From Arsenophonus sp052174115 (GTDB lineage Bacteria > Pseudomonadota > Gammaproteobacteria > Enterobacterales > Enterobacteriaceae), in assembly GCA_052174115.1 (NCBI GenBank), contig JBQMRX010000001.1:930001-994000 (forward strand): DNA of 64,000 nucleotides, read 5' to 3'. The translations under genes were made by a program, and so were the position numbers. Every line of letters begins with the position of its first letter. Position 1 is the stretch's first letter. This document shows, piece after piece, positions 49,318 through 58,690 of this stretch. The notes beneath the pieces were generated by a model. It was given only the letters and a program-made list of their open reading frames with translations. It did no database searches and was not told where the DNA came from.

Positions 49318-50489
49318 TTTCCCTTATCCTATATTACATACAATTAGCTAAATAAACTATGTTTAATTTTTAGATAGTAAAAATATATAAGTAACATATA
49401 GTAAATTATTTAATAAACTCAATAAAGTATAAATAAAATGATAAAAAAAGAAAATACTTTAATATTTTTATTATTTAAACTATATTTATCTATTGATATT
49501 AATAAAATATTAGTTAGTAATTTTACTAAATATATTACAAAATGGTATTTATTTTTTACTCGAACAAATAAAATAATTTATTTTATTTTAAAATTAAATT
49601 TAATTAATTATTAAACAGATAATTAATTTTATTAATGTTGTTTTTATATTTTGTGTTAATAAATTTAATAAAAATATTAATTTATAATTAAATAAAAATT
49701 AAAATATCTTTATTATATTTTTTATTTGTCAAATATAACAAAAATAATTATTATTCTAACATTTAAGTTAGAAATTATTTATCACTCATTTTAATTAAAC
49801 TAAATTGATAATATTATAATATTTATTAAATAATATAATTTTAATCTTAACTAATAAATGTTGTATTATAAAATATAAACAATATAATTATCTTTTATTA
49901 TAAATTTGTTAGACATATATTTTAGCAAAATTCAATTATTATAATAATAAAAAATAACTTTATTATTATAAATTAATTATATAATAAAATATTTTATTAA
50001 TAAATTAATGTAATACTATTTATTAGAAATATTATATCTAAATAATATTATTAATAATGATTGTTTTTTTAAAAAAATACAAATAAATTAATAGCTAATA
50101 TTCTATATTATAATCTATTTATTTAAATAAGTTTAAATTGATCAAAATTTAATATTTTAAATAATTTTTATATATTAAATGACTTATATATTTTTTTAAT
50201 TATTTCTTTTTATATTTTATTTTAGTCATTTAATATATTTGTTATTATGATAATTTTATTTCTAAGTATTTAAAATAAAATAATTAAATAAAATTTATTT
50301 AAAAATCATGATATCTTTATAATCATGATTATTTATATTATAAATAAGATTTATAAAAATATGATAGTCATTTTATAATAAATTATTATTAGTATTTTAT
50401 TGTTATCATATTGTTAGATTATATAAATACAGTAAGTTTTTTTAAATATTTATATAATTTCTCAAGTTAAATAAATATAAAGTATAGTC
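49318..50489. other. AT desert between pdxH and the slyB relic
   Basis: About 1.2 kb, the size and place of anmK in E. coli (slyB-anmK-pdxH-tyrS). No AnmK codons could be recognised. A 9-bp-arm hairpin around 50305-50331 includes the sequence AATCATGAT. Confidence 0.4.
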
Positions 50490-50764
50490 TATCGTATAGT
50501 TATTTATGTAACTCAAATTAATATTTAAGGTTAAAGTAATTAAAATATTATAAGCATACTAGGTATCGTTGTTCTTGATGAACTACTTGGTGATACATTA
50601 GTAAATATAAAGGAAATATTTTGTAACGGTAACTAGAGTAATTATTGGTGGTTTTATTAATCAAAATATTAAATAGTACTGAATAAAAAGATATTAAATT
50701 AGAAATTAAACTTAATAGTAATTAAATTATTTCTGTAGTACGAAATTCAATTTAAAATGTTTCT
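50490..50764 (+). pseudogene. slyB: Decayed lipoprotein gene slyB
   Basis: Four in-order blocks match SlyB despite stops and frameshifts. 50490 onward reads YRIVIYVTQIN (SlyB YGTIVNVRPVQIQ). 50544-50600 reads NIISILGIVVLDELLGDTL (SlyB NVIGAIGGAVLGGFLGNTV). 50623-50676 reads VTVTRVIIGGFINQNIK (SlyB ATAAGAVAGGVAGQGVQ). 50690 onward reads DIKLEIKLNSN, stop, IISVVR (SlyB GVELEIRKDDGNTIMVVQ). Glycine codons have mainly turned into Asp, Glu, Val or Ile. In E. coli slyB also lies beyond pdxH, in the opposite direction. The signal peptide end is no longer readable. Confidence 0.8.
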
Positions 50765-51068
50765 ATAATATTAATATATTTTATTTTTACAGGGAAAATA
50801 AAATTAAATATTTTTATATTTAACTTAATTTAAATAATATAAAATATATAAATTTAAGTAATTAATAATATATATAAATTAAAAAATTTTATTTTATTTA
50901 AATATTTATTTAAGTATCTTTTATTTATATTATCAAACTCTTTAGTAAATTAATTTGATATTTTACTAATTTAATTATTTTTTTTACTTTATTATTGATA
51001 TATATTATATGTAATATTAATTTTTTATTTTAAATATTAATATAAAATATATATTATGATAATTTTAT

Positions 51069-51100
51069 TTATTTAGTATTTTATATAAAATACTAAATAA
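51069..51100. repeat. 32-bp perfect palindrome
   Basis: Sixteen base pairs from 51069-51084 against 51085-51100 without spacer, including one G-C pair. Part of the right arm (AAAATACTAAAT) is repeated directly about 25 bases downstream. Confidence 0.6.
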
Positions 51101-51325
51101 TATTTTTAAAATAAAATACTAAATAGATAATATAATAAAATAATTATATAAGTTTATTAATATATTTTCTAAATTAAAATAATTGTTAAACTAATAATGT
51201 TGTGATAATCTATAAATTATAAAAGTATCATAAATTAATTATGATTAAATAATTATTATAATTTTAATATAAAATATGTTTAAATAAAAAATAATTGAAG
51301 TTAAAGTGATATATCATTTATTTTA

Positions 51326-51355
51326 TATTTTCTTAATTAATTAATTAAGAAAATA
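51326..51355. repeat. 30-bp perfect palindrome upstream of rnt
   Basis: Fifteen base pairs without spacer, including one G-C pair, with a TTAATTAATTAA centre. It lies about 200 bases upstream of rnt. Confidence 0.55.
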
Positions 51356-51550
51356 GTTTTAATAATAGTAAATTTTACGTTATATTATATTACTAATATA
51401 ATATATTTTAAATTAAAAAAAAGAGTTATACGTACTTACTTCATATCTATTACATGTTTTTTTGATCTTCAATGCTCATCTAATTTAATATATTTTAATT
51501 AAATTTAGCATAATATATTTTATTTCAAAATATTATAAAGTATTAAGTAA

Positions 51551-52192
51551 ATGTCTAATAAAATAAATAGTATTAATATTCTGTCAGAACGTTTTCGAGG
51601 TTATTATCCTGTGGTTATCGATGTAGAAACTGGCGGATTTAATTCACAACAAGACGCATTATTAGAAGTTGCAGTTATGACTTTAAAAATGGATCAAAAT
51701 GGTTGGTTAGAAATTGATGGAAAACTCCATTTCCATATTTTACCTTTTGAAGGTGCAAATATAGAAGCATCTTCATTAGCATTTACTGGTATTGATCCAA
51801 TTAATCCCTTTCGTGATGCAGTAGATGAACATATTGCTTTACATGCAATTTTTAAGATGGTTAAAAAAGGCATTAAAAATAACAATTGTCATCGAGCAAT
51901 TATTGTTGCCCATAATGCTAATTTTGATCATAGTTTTATTATGGCAGCTTTTCAACGAACAAATTTAAAATATAATCCATTTCATCCTTTTGCTACTTTT
52001 GATACAGCAGCGCTTAGTGGGTTAGTTTTTGGCCAAACAATTTTAGCTAAAGCTTGTTATAATGCTGGAATACCATTTGATTGTAAACAAGCACATAGTG
52101 CTCTTTATGATACAGATAGAACAGCATTATTATTTTGTAAAATTGTTAATAAATGGAAAAAATTAGGTGGTTGGCCTATAATAAGCAATTAA
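51551..52192 (+). CDS. rnt: Ribonuclease T
   Basis: This DEDD-family 3'-5' exoribonuclease matures tRNA and stable RNA ends. The 213 residues (215 in E. coli) carry VIDVETGGFNSQQDALLEVAV (first Asp and Glu), LAFTGIDP, AHNANFDHSF and HSALYDTDRTALLF, together supplying the DEDD(h) residues. Since neither tRNA in the window encodes CCA, 3'-end processing enzymes such as this remain necessary. grxD converges 62 bases downstream; the 4.6-kb lhr between them in E. coli has vanished. Confidence 0.97.
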   Translation: MSNKINSINILSERFRGYYPVVIDVETGGFNSQQDALLEVAVMTLKMDQNGWLEIDGKLHFHILPFEGANIEASSLAFTGIDPINPFRDAVDEHIALHAIFKMVKKGIKNNNCHRAIIVAHNANFDHSFIMAAFQRTNLKYNPFHPFATFDTAALSGLVFGQTILAKACYNAGIPFDCKQAHSALYDTDRTALLFCKIVNKWKKLGGWPIISN

Positions 52193-52254
52193 TAAAATAA
52201 AAATAATAACTAAAAATATAACTTTTTATAATTAATTCTTTTATCAAAAAATTA

Positions 52255-52584
52255 TTATAAAGCACGATATTTATTAACTGTTGCAGTGATTAATTTTTGT
52301 AATTCGCCCTGTTGATACATATCAATAATAATATCACATCCTCCAATTAACTCACCATCAATTAATAGCTGAGGAAATGTTGGCCAGTTTGTATATTTTG
52401 GTAGCTCATTACGAATATCAGGATTTTCTAAAATATCTATGTAAGCAAAGCTCTCACCACAAGCAGAAATAATTTTAGCCGCTTTAGCAGAGAAACCGCA
52501 ACTTGGAAATTTAGGAGATCCTTTCATATATAAAAGAATCGGAGTTTTTTTTATCTGATGTTCAATTTTTTCTATTGTTGTCAT
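52255..52584 (-). CDS. grxD: Monothiol glutaredoxin GrxD
   Basis: This CGFS-type glutaredoxin carries or delivers Fe-S clusters with glutathione. The 109 residues (115 in E. coli) show LYMKGSPKFPSCGFSAKA with the active CGFS, the thioredoxin-fold cis-proline region TNWPTFPQLLIDGELIGGCDI, and a helical end. It complements the Suf system found further along in the window. Confidence 0.97.
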   Translation of the reverse strand: MTTIEKIEHQIKKTPILLYMKGSPKFPSCGFSAKAAKIISACGESFAYIDILENPDIRNELPKYTNWPTFPQLLIDGELIGGCDIIIDMYQQGELQKLITATVNKYRAL

Positions 52585-54290
52585 TTTAAGGGTCTCTTAA
52601 AAAAATAAATTTATTATTTAAAATAATAACATATCTTTAATAAAAAAATACTATTTCTATTAATAATAAAAATAGTATTTTTTATTTTATTATATTTTTA
52701 TTATTTATTCAATAATTTATATATTAACTAATTTATAAAATAAATATGGTTATCATAATTAATATTTTATGATTTTTTAAAAATTAATTATTAACTCAAA
52801 TAAATATAAAATTTTATTATTAATTCTTTAAATTTAATAATATAAATTATTTATAATCATAAATCATTTTTATTTATATATAGAAGAAGTAAAGATAAAT
52901 ATATTAATAATAATAGTAGTATTTGTATATTTATAAATTTTTTAATAAATAATTAGTTAATAATTTATTAAAAAAAATTTTTTAAAATAATTTCTTTTTT
53001 TTAAAAATAAAAAATTAAAAATTATATAATTATGTAAAATATTTAATTATATTTTTTATAATTTATTTTTAATAAAAATCTTTTAATTTTTAATAAAAAT
53101 AAATTATTTTATATATTATATTATTATTAATAATAATGTTTTTATTTAATTTAACTCATTTGTTAATTATTATTTTTTGTTTTTTTATACATTATCTAGT
53201 TAATTTATAAATTAACATATTTAATATTTTATAAGTTATAAAATATCTTTAGCGATACGTTAATTATTTTATAAAATAATTAACGTATTAATATTGATAT
53301 TAATATTTTTATTATATTTATATCTAAATATTAATTTAATTATATTGAATAAAAATATAATTAAAAAATTTTATTTATATTTTTATCATAGTAGCTGATT
53401 TAGTTCTATTTAGTAATTTTTTGATTAGCTTTTATATTAAAATATTAATTTTTAAAAAATTTTTCTATTTTTTTAATTAAATATTCTATTAATATATTTT
53501 TTTAATTTTATTAATTTATTTTTAAATTTAAAAATAAATTATAGAGAAGATATAATAATAACTTAATTGAAAATTTTTACTTTTTAATTACTACTCTAAA
53601 TATTATTTAATATTTCTTTAAACCTTTATTAAAACACAATAAATGTTTTATTTCTATCAATTAAATTATAATTACTTTTATAAAAATTATTAATTTATTA
53701 TTAAAGATATTTTCTTTATATTTAATTTATATTTTTATACTTAAAATATATAAATATTAAGATTAATAAAATCTTTACTATTTACTTAATGATTTTTTAT
53801 ATTCCTTAAATAATAATACTTAAATAATATCTGAATACTATTATAATTTAAATTAATATTTTTAATGATATTTAATCTTTGATTATTAAATATTATTAAC
53901 TATTATTAAAGTATTATTATTTTATCTAAATTAAAAATAATTATTAAATTGTTAATTATTTTATTATAAATATTTTATTTAACTTAATATTTTGTTAGTT
54001 TTTAATATTTTTTAAATAAAATTTAAAAATATAAAATGATTAAATAATAAAATTATAGAATAAATAACTAAAATAAAAAAATAATTTATTTTTAATTTCT
54101 TTAAATAATTTATTAAATTTAAGTAGAAAATATATCAGTTAAGTAATAGCATAAGAATAAGTAAGTATTTTATTTAAATTTTAAAATTTAATAGTTCAAA
54201 GTTAGAAATAGAAATTTATTCTCTGTTTTAATAAGAATCTACGATACTTATCTTTTACTTATAGATTAATTAAACTTAAAGGTTAATATA
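52585..54290. other. AT desert between grxD and lpp
   Basis: About 1.7 kb. E. coli has pykF directly upstream of lpp in the same direction; the gap could hold its remains but no pyruvate kinase codons can be read. A 34-bp perfect palindrome lies at 53255-53288. The lpp promoter must lie at the right end; AAAGGTTAATATA before the ATG serves as its ribosome site. Confidence 0.45.
53255..53288. repeat. 34-bp perfect palindrome
   Basis: All 17 base pairs (53255-53271 against 53272-53288) match with no spacer, including two G-C pairs near the ends (ATACGTTAATT...). It is isolated in the desert about 1 kb from lpp. Confidence 0.6.
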
Positions 54291-54527
54291 ATGAATTATA
54301 CAAAAATTGTACCAAACTATATCATTTTACTTTCTGTTTTACTATCAGGCTGTTCAAATGGTAGTCAAATAAACAAATTATCTTCTGATGTTGAAATTTT
54401 AAATGGTAAAGTTGATCAACTATCTAATGATGTTCAGTTATTACGTACTGATGTTCAAACTACTAAAGATGAAGCTGATCGCGCTAATCAACGTTTAGAT
54501 AATCAAGTTCATAGATATAAAAAATAA
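54291..54527 (+). CDS. lpp: Major outer-membrane (Braun) lipoprotein Lpp
   Basis: This trimeric coiled-coil lipoprotein ties the outer membrane to peptidoglycan. The 78 residues equal the E. coli length. Signal peptide with lipobox LLSGC (cysteine about 21), then heptads INKLSSDVEILNGKVDQLSNDVQLL, and the end RANQRLDNQVHRYKK whose terminal lysine is the point of attachment to peptidoglycan. The divergent arrangement with ldtE/suf is the E. coli one. A strong terminator follows. Confidence 0.98.
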   Translation: MNYTKIVPNYIILLSVLLSGCSNGSQINKLSSDVEILNGKVDQLSNDVQLLRTDVQTTKDEADRANQRLDNQVHRYKK

Positions 54528-54560
54528 TCTAAATAGATTTATATAGATAACTCGATATAA

Positions 54561-54592
54561 CAATAAGGCACCTATTATTTGGTGCCTTATTG
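54561..54592 (+). terminator. lpp intrinsic terminator
   Basis: Perfect 12-bp arms CAATAAGGCACC (54561-54572) and GGTGCCTTATTG (54581-54592) around an 8-base loop, 34 bases after the lpp stop. It is the most G+C-rich hairpin in the window, so clearly selected. The A-rich left arm also allows it to terminate the converging ldtE transcript. Confidence 0.9.
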
Positions 54593-54656
54593 TTAATTAT
54601 ATATAAATAGTTTTATTAAAAAATTTACTTATTATATAATATTATCTAATATTAAT

Positions 54657-55574
54657 TTATGTTTTATTTATTTTTATTGGTATTCCTGATCGACGCATTA
54701 TAGCTTGTATAACTAATTTCTGATCAATATTAGGTTGTTTTAAAAATATTTTAAACTTATCACTATATATTAATGGCATAGTTTGCGGATTATCAGATTC
54801 TTTTTTAGAAAGCGGTTGATGAACTTCAATATAATAATTATTATTAGACTCTTTAGAGTATTTAATAGGTTCATTAATTATCTGTACTTGTGTACCTATT
54901 GGAACAGAGTAAAATAATGCTTTTATATCTTTTGGTCTTAAACGAATACAACCAGAACTAACTCGTAATCCAATACCAAAATTGGTATTAGTACCATGGA
55001 TTAGATATTGACCTTTAGCATAAGCTAATCGTAAAGCATAAAGTCCCATTGGATTATCAGGCCCTGCTGGAAATATTTTTGGTAAAATAATACCATCGGC
55101 AGCATAACGTTTACGAATATTTGTTGTTGGTGTCCAAGTTGGATGTTTAATTAATTGACTAATAGTTGTTAACATTTTAGGTGTATTCGCATTTAATTGA
55201 CCGATACCAATTGGATAAACAATAACTTTATTACTTTTTTTAAGAATAAAATAAAGTCTTAGCTCTGCTAAATTAATGATAATTCCATCTCTTTTAGCAT
55301 CAGGCAATAACATCTTCATTGGAATAATTAACGTCATACCAACTTTAGGTAAATAAGGATCAACACCTATATTGGCTTCTAGCATATTAAGGAGACCTAT
55401 TTGAAATTTACTTGCAATAGCTTCCAATGATTGTCGATCATTAGGGACTATATAATAAGTATTTTCTCCAATTAAGCGTGCTTTATTGTACGGTAATAAG
55501 TACTCAGTAGCATTAATATTAGTTGTTAGTTCTATTAAAAACAATAAACTAATAAAAAATAAAATTCTCTTCAT
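54657..55574 (-). CDS. ldtE: L,D-transpeptidase LdtE (YnhG)
   Basis: A 305-residue periplasmic enzyme of the YkuD family. Signal peptide at 1-22, a LysM-like segment (TYYIVPNDRQSLEAIASKF, about 38-85), and the YkuD catalytic domain with IHGTNTNFGIG and the active cysteine in VSSGCIRLRP (about residue 209). In E. coli LdtE forms 3-3 cross-links, whereas ErfK, YbiS and YcfS attach Lpp. The place between lpp and sufE identifies it as ldtE. It lies 77 bases after sufE on the same strand. Confidence 0.92.
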   Translation of the reverse strand: MKRILFFISLLFLIELTTNINATEYLLPYNKARLIGENTYYIVPNDRQSLEAIASKFQIGLLNMLEANIGVDPYLPKVGMTLIIPMKMLLPDAKRDGIIINLAELRLYFILKKSNKVIVYPIGIGQLNANTPKMLTTISQLIKHPTWTPTTNIRKRYAADGIILPKIFPAGPDNPMGLYALRLAYAKGQYLIHGTNTNFGIGLRVSSGCIRLRPKDIKALFYSVPIGTQVQIINEPIKYSKESNNNYYIEVHQPLSKKESDNPQTMPLIYSDKFKIFLKQPNIDQKLVIQAIMRRSGIPIKINKT

Positions 55575-55651
55575 ATTTTCTCCTAATGAACTTATAGAAT
55601 TATCAGAAAAATAAATATCATTTTAATAAAGTTAATATTTAATAAAAGTAT

Positions 55652-56083
55652 TTAAGTATTTAATTGAACAATTTTTTTAGCTCGTTGGTAGATTGTTTTG
55701 ATTATAGCATTTAATCCCTGTGTTCTTGATGGTGTTAAATGTCGATTTAATGATAATTTTTGAAAAAATATTTCACTATTTGTAGTTAAAATTTGTTGTC
55801 CAGTTTTATTTTGAAAAATTATTATTAATAATGCAATTAAACCTTTAACTATAACTGCATCACTATCACCAAAAAATTGTATTTTTCCGTCATTATCTTG
55901 TTCCATAATAAACCAAACTTGGCTTTGACAACCTGAGATTTTGTTTTTTGTTTGTTTTTGTTTATCACTTAATGGTGATAATTTTTCACCTAGCTCAATT
56001 AAATAAAGATATCTCTCTTCCCAGCTTTGACAGCGTGAGAAATTATTCAACAATTTATTCTCATCAGGTAAGATTGACATCAT
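55652..56083 (-). CDS. sufE: Cysteine desulfuration protein SufE
   Basis: SufE takes persulfide sulfur from SufS and passes it to the SufBCD scaffold. The 143 residues carry the acceptor cysteine in KISGCQSQVWF (about residue 51) and the segments F-RCQSWEERYLYLIELG and DSDAVIVKGLIALL. It lies 29 bases after sufS and is the last suf gene, as in E. coli. Confidence 0.96.
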   Translation of the reverse strand: MMSILPDENKLLNNFSRCQSWEERYLYLIELGEKLSPLSDKQKQTKNKISGCQSQVWFIMEQDNDGKIQFFGDSDAVIVKGLIALLIIIFQNKTGQQILTTNSEIFFQKLSLNRHLTPSRTQGLNAIIKTIYQRAKKIVQLNT

Positions 56084-56112
56084 TTTACTTTTATATATAT
56101 TATTTAAATAGA

Positions 56113-57369
56113 TTAACTTAATAAATTTTCAATATATTTTAGTTTTTCAACTAAAATATCAATTTCTTCTTTAGTAGTATAAACTGCTAAAGAAACTCTG
56201 CACATAGCTGGTACTTGATAAAAATTCATTAATGGTAATGCACAATGATGACCTGTTCGTATTGCAATAGCATAATTATCTAAAAAAATACCAACATCAT
56301 AAGCATGATGATTACCTAAATTAAATGCAATAAGTCCTTGTCGTTGAGATGAACCATAAAGACGCAAAGAATTTATACTTGTTAAACAATGATTAGCATA
56401 TTTCATCAATGCAGTTTCATAAGTAAATATTTGTTGATAACCAATATTATTAATGTAACGTAATGCCTCACCAAGACCAATAATACCTGCAATATTTGGT
56501 GTTCCTGCTTCAAATCGCCATGGTGTTTTTTCGTAAGTAATATTAATTTTTGATATATCAGCTAACGTTATGGTAACTTTATCAACCATACCTCCACCGC
56601 CTTGCCAAGGTGGTAAAGTATTTAATAATGCCTTTTTGCCATATAACACACCAATACCAGTAGGACCATAGAGTTTATGTCCAGAAAAAACGTAAAAATC
56701 ACAATCTAAATCTTGAACATCAGTCATTTGATGCATAATACTTTGAGCACCATCAACTAAAATATATAATGTAGATCCTTTTTTTTCTGCACATTGACGA
56801 GCATAAGCAATAATTTGTTTTACTGGATTAACGGTTCCTAATACATTAGACATATGAGTAAAAGAAAATAATCGAGTTCGATTATCGATTAACTTATTTA
56901 ATTTTTTAAAAATTAAATTTCCATTATAATCAATAGGTAATATACGAATATAAAAACCAATCTCACTAGCAAGAAGATGCCAAGGTACTATATTAGCGTG
57001 ATGTTCCATTTGACTAATGATAATATTATCGCCTGGTTTAATAAAAGTACGTCCATAACTATTGGCAATTAAATTTATACCTTCTGTTGTTCCTCTAACA
57101 AAAATAATTTCTTCAGAATTAGCGGCATGAATAAAATTAGCAACTTCTTGACGAATATCTTCTAACATCAAAGTTGCTGAACTACTTAATGTATGAATTC
57201 CACGATGTACCGCTGCATAGTGCTGACAAAGAAATTGTTTTTCCTTTTCTATTACTTGTAGAGGTTTTTGTGCACTTGCAGCACTATCTAAATAAATCAA
57301 TGGTTGATTTTTAATTTTTTCTGATAGCATCGGAAAATCTTTTCGAATGGATGCCACTGAAAATATCAT
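56113..57369 (-). CDS. sufS: Cysteine desulfurase SufS
   Basis: This PLP enzyme removes sulfur from cysteine for Fe-S clusters. The 418 residues include LIYLDSAASAQKPL, FVRGTTEGINLIANS, MEHHANIVPW, the PLP lysine in FYVFSGHKLYGPTGIGVLYG (about residue 230), and the catalytic cysteine in RTGHHCALPLM (about 366). The gene starts one base after the sufD stop. Confidence 0.97.
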   Translation of the reverse strand: MIFSVASIRKDFPMLSEKIKNQPLIYLDSAASAQKPLQVIEKEKQFLCQHYAAVHRGIHTLSSSATLMLEDIRQEVANFIHAANSEEIIFVRGTTEGINLIANSYGRTFIKPGDNIIISQMEHHANIVPWHLLASEIGFYIRILPIDYNGNLIFKKLNKLIDNRTRLFSFTHMSNVLGTVNPVKQIIAYARQCAEKKGSTLYILVDGAQSIMHQMTDVQDLDCDFYVFSGHKLYGPTGIGVLYGKKALLNTLPPWQGGGGMVDKVTITLADISKINITYEKTPWRFEAGTPNIAGIIGLGEALRYINNIGYQQIFTYETALMKYANHCLTSINSLRLYGSSQRQGLIAFNLGNHHAYDVGIFLDNYAIAIRTGHHCALPLMNFYQVPAMCRVSLAVYTTKEEIDILVEKLKYIENLLS

Positions 57370-57370
57370 A

Positions 57371-58690
57371 TTAAATCCTTGCTAAACGCTGCCGAACAAT
57401 ATTCATTACTTTATTACTTATATCTTTAATATTAATAATTTCCATCACTTCATTTGCAAATCCAACTATAATTATATATTTTGCATCATCATAATTAATA
57501 CCTCTTGAACGCAAATAAAATAACTGTTCATTATCAATACAACTTACTGTTGCGCTATGACTACATTTAACGTCATCAGAATAAATTTCTAATTGTGGTT
57601 TAGTATTAATTTCTGCTTGTTTATCTAATAACAAATTATTATTTATCATTTTACTATTTGTTTTAACTGCTTGTGGTAAAACTTTAATTATACCATTAAA
57701 AACAACTTTACTTTCATCCATCGCAATCGTTTTATGTAATTGTCGACTTTCACAAAACGGTTCATTATGTTCAAGATAAGTTCTAGTATCAATAATTTCT
57801 TTATTTTGTGGTAATAATAAAGTATTAATGGCTAATTTAGTTCCTTCTCCATTTAATTTTACACTAGTATGATGACGAATTAATGATGAACCAATAAAAA
57901 TACCACTACTTTTTATTTGATTATTTTGTCCAGAAAAGATATCATTGTGTGATAAATGATTACTTTGATTGTTCTCATCACTAAGTTTTATATGATTTAA
58001 ATAACTATTATCATTGATATTAACTGTTAATCTACCACCTGTTAGATGTGGTTTATCATCAATAGAAATAAAATGTTCAATAACTTCTGATTTGGAATTA
58101 GTACCAATCTCTAAGTGATAACGATAGTGACTAATATTAACATAATCACAATGATTTGAACCAGAAGTAATATTTAATATATAAAGTGGCTTTTCTGTTT
58201 GCTGGTTATTAGGTAGTTTAATTAATAATGGTTGAGCAGCTAAACACTCTGTTAAATATAAAAATATTTCATTATTTACAATAGGTGTTGGAAATTTTGT
58301 TAATACATTCATCATTTGAATTTGATAAGGTCCAAAATTATCACTACTTAATCTAGGAACAAAATATCCATTAAATAAAACAATTCGCCATACATTAATG
58401 AAGATAGCTAACTTTTTTAATTTTTCATTAGTAATTATATTAATTTTATCACTATTTAATTGATATTTAGCTTTAAGTATTTTTTCCAATGGAGTATAAT
58501 GCCACTCTTCATCTTGAAATGGTGGAAAACCAATTTTTTCTACTTGTTGCCAATAAGTTTTTGCTTGTTTTTCATTTGATCTTTTGCTTTTATAAAAAAG
58601 ATTGGAAAAATTTTCTAGTGCTTTTTCATTTAATGTTTTAATTTGATGTCGTTTTTTTATTTTTTCAATATTTGTTAGTAAGCCAACCAT
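57371..58690 (-). CDS. sufD: Fe-S assembly scaffold protein SufD
   Basis: SufD is a beta-helix subunit of the SufBC2D scaffold, needed for iron entry. 439 residues (423 in E. coli). Segments: WHYTPLEKIL, NTLLLPQN-EIIDTRTYLEHN, ESRQLHKTI, VVFNGIIKV, NNNLLLDKQAEINTKPQLEIYSDDVKCSHSATV and FYLRSRGI. Start MVGLLTN matches E. coli MAGLPN and overlaps the end of sufC by 26 bases. The N-terminal part is more diverged than the beta-helix core. Confidence 0.96.
   Translation of the reverse strand: MVGLLTNIEKIKKRHQIKTLNEKALENFSNLFYKSKRSNEKQAKTYWQQVEKIGFPPFQDEEWHYTPLEKILKAKYQLNSDKINIITNEKLKKLAIFINVWRIVLFNGYFVPRLSSDNFGPYQIQMMNVLTKFPTPIVNNEIFLYLTECLAAQPLLIKLPNNQQTEKPLYILNITSGSNHCDYVNISHYRYHLEIGTNSKSEVIEHFISIDDKPHLTGGRLTVNINDNSYLNHIKLSDENNQSNHLSHNDIFSGQNNQIKSSGIFIGSSLIRHHTSVKLNGEGTKLAINTLLLPQNKEIIDTRTYLEHNEPFCESRQLHKTIAMDESKVVFNGIIKVLPQAVKTNSKMINNNLLLDKQAEINTKPQLEIYSDDVKCSHSATVSCIDNEQLFYLRSRGINYDDAKYIIIVGFANEVMEIINIKDISNKVMNIVRQRLARI

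Larger units (their letters stand above)
50765..51550. other. AT desert upstream of rnt with two palindromes
   Basis: About 0.8 kb without a gene. It holds the perfect palindromes 51069-51100 and 51326-51355. Sequence 51420-51490 before rnt is slightly richer in G and C and may contain the rnt promoter, but no clear hexamers can be named. Confidence 0.45.
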
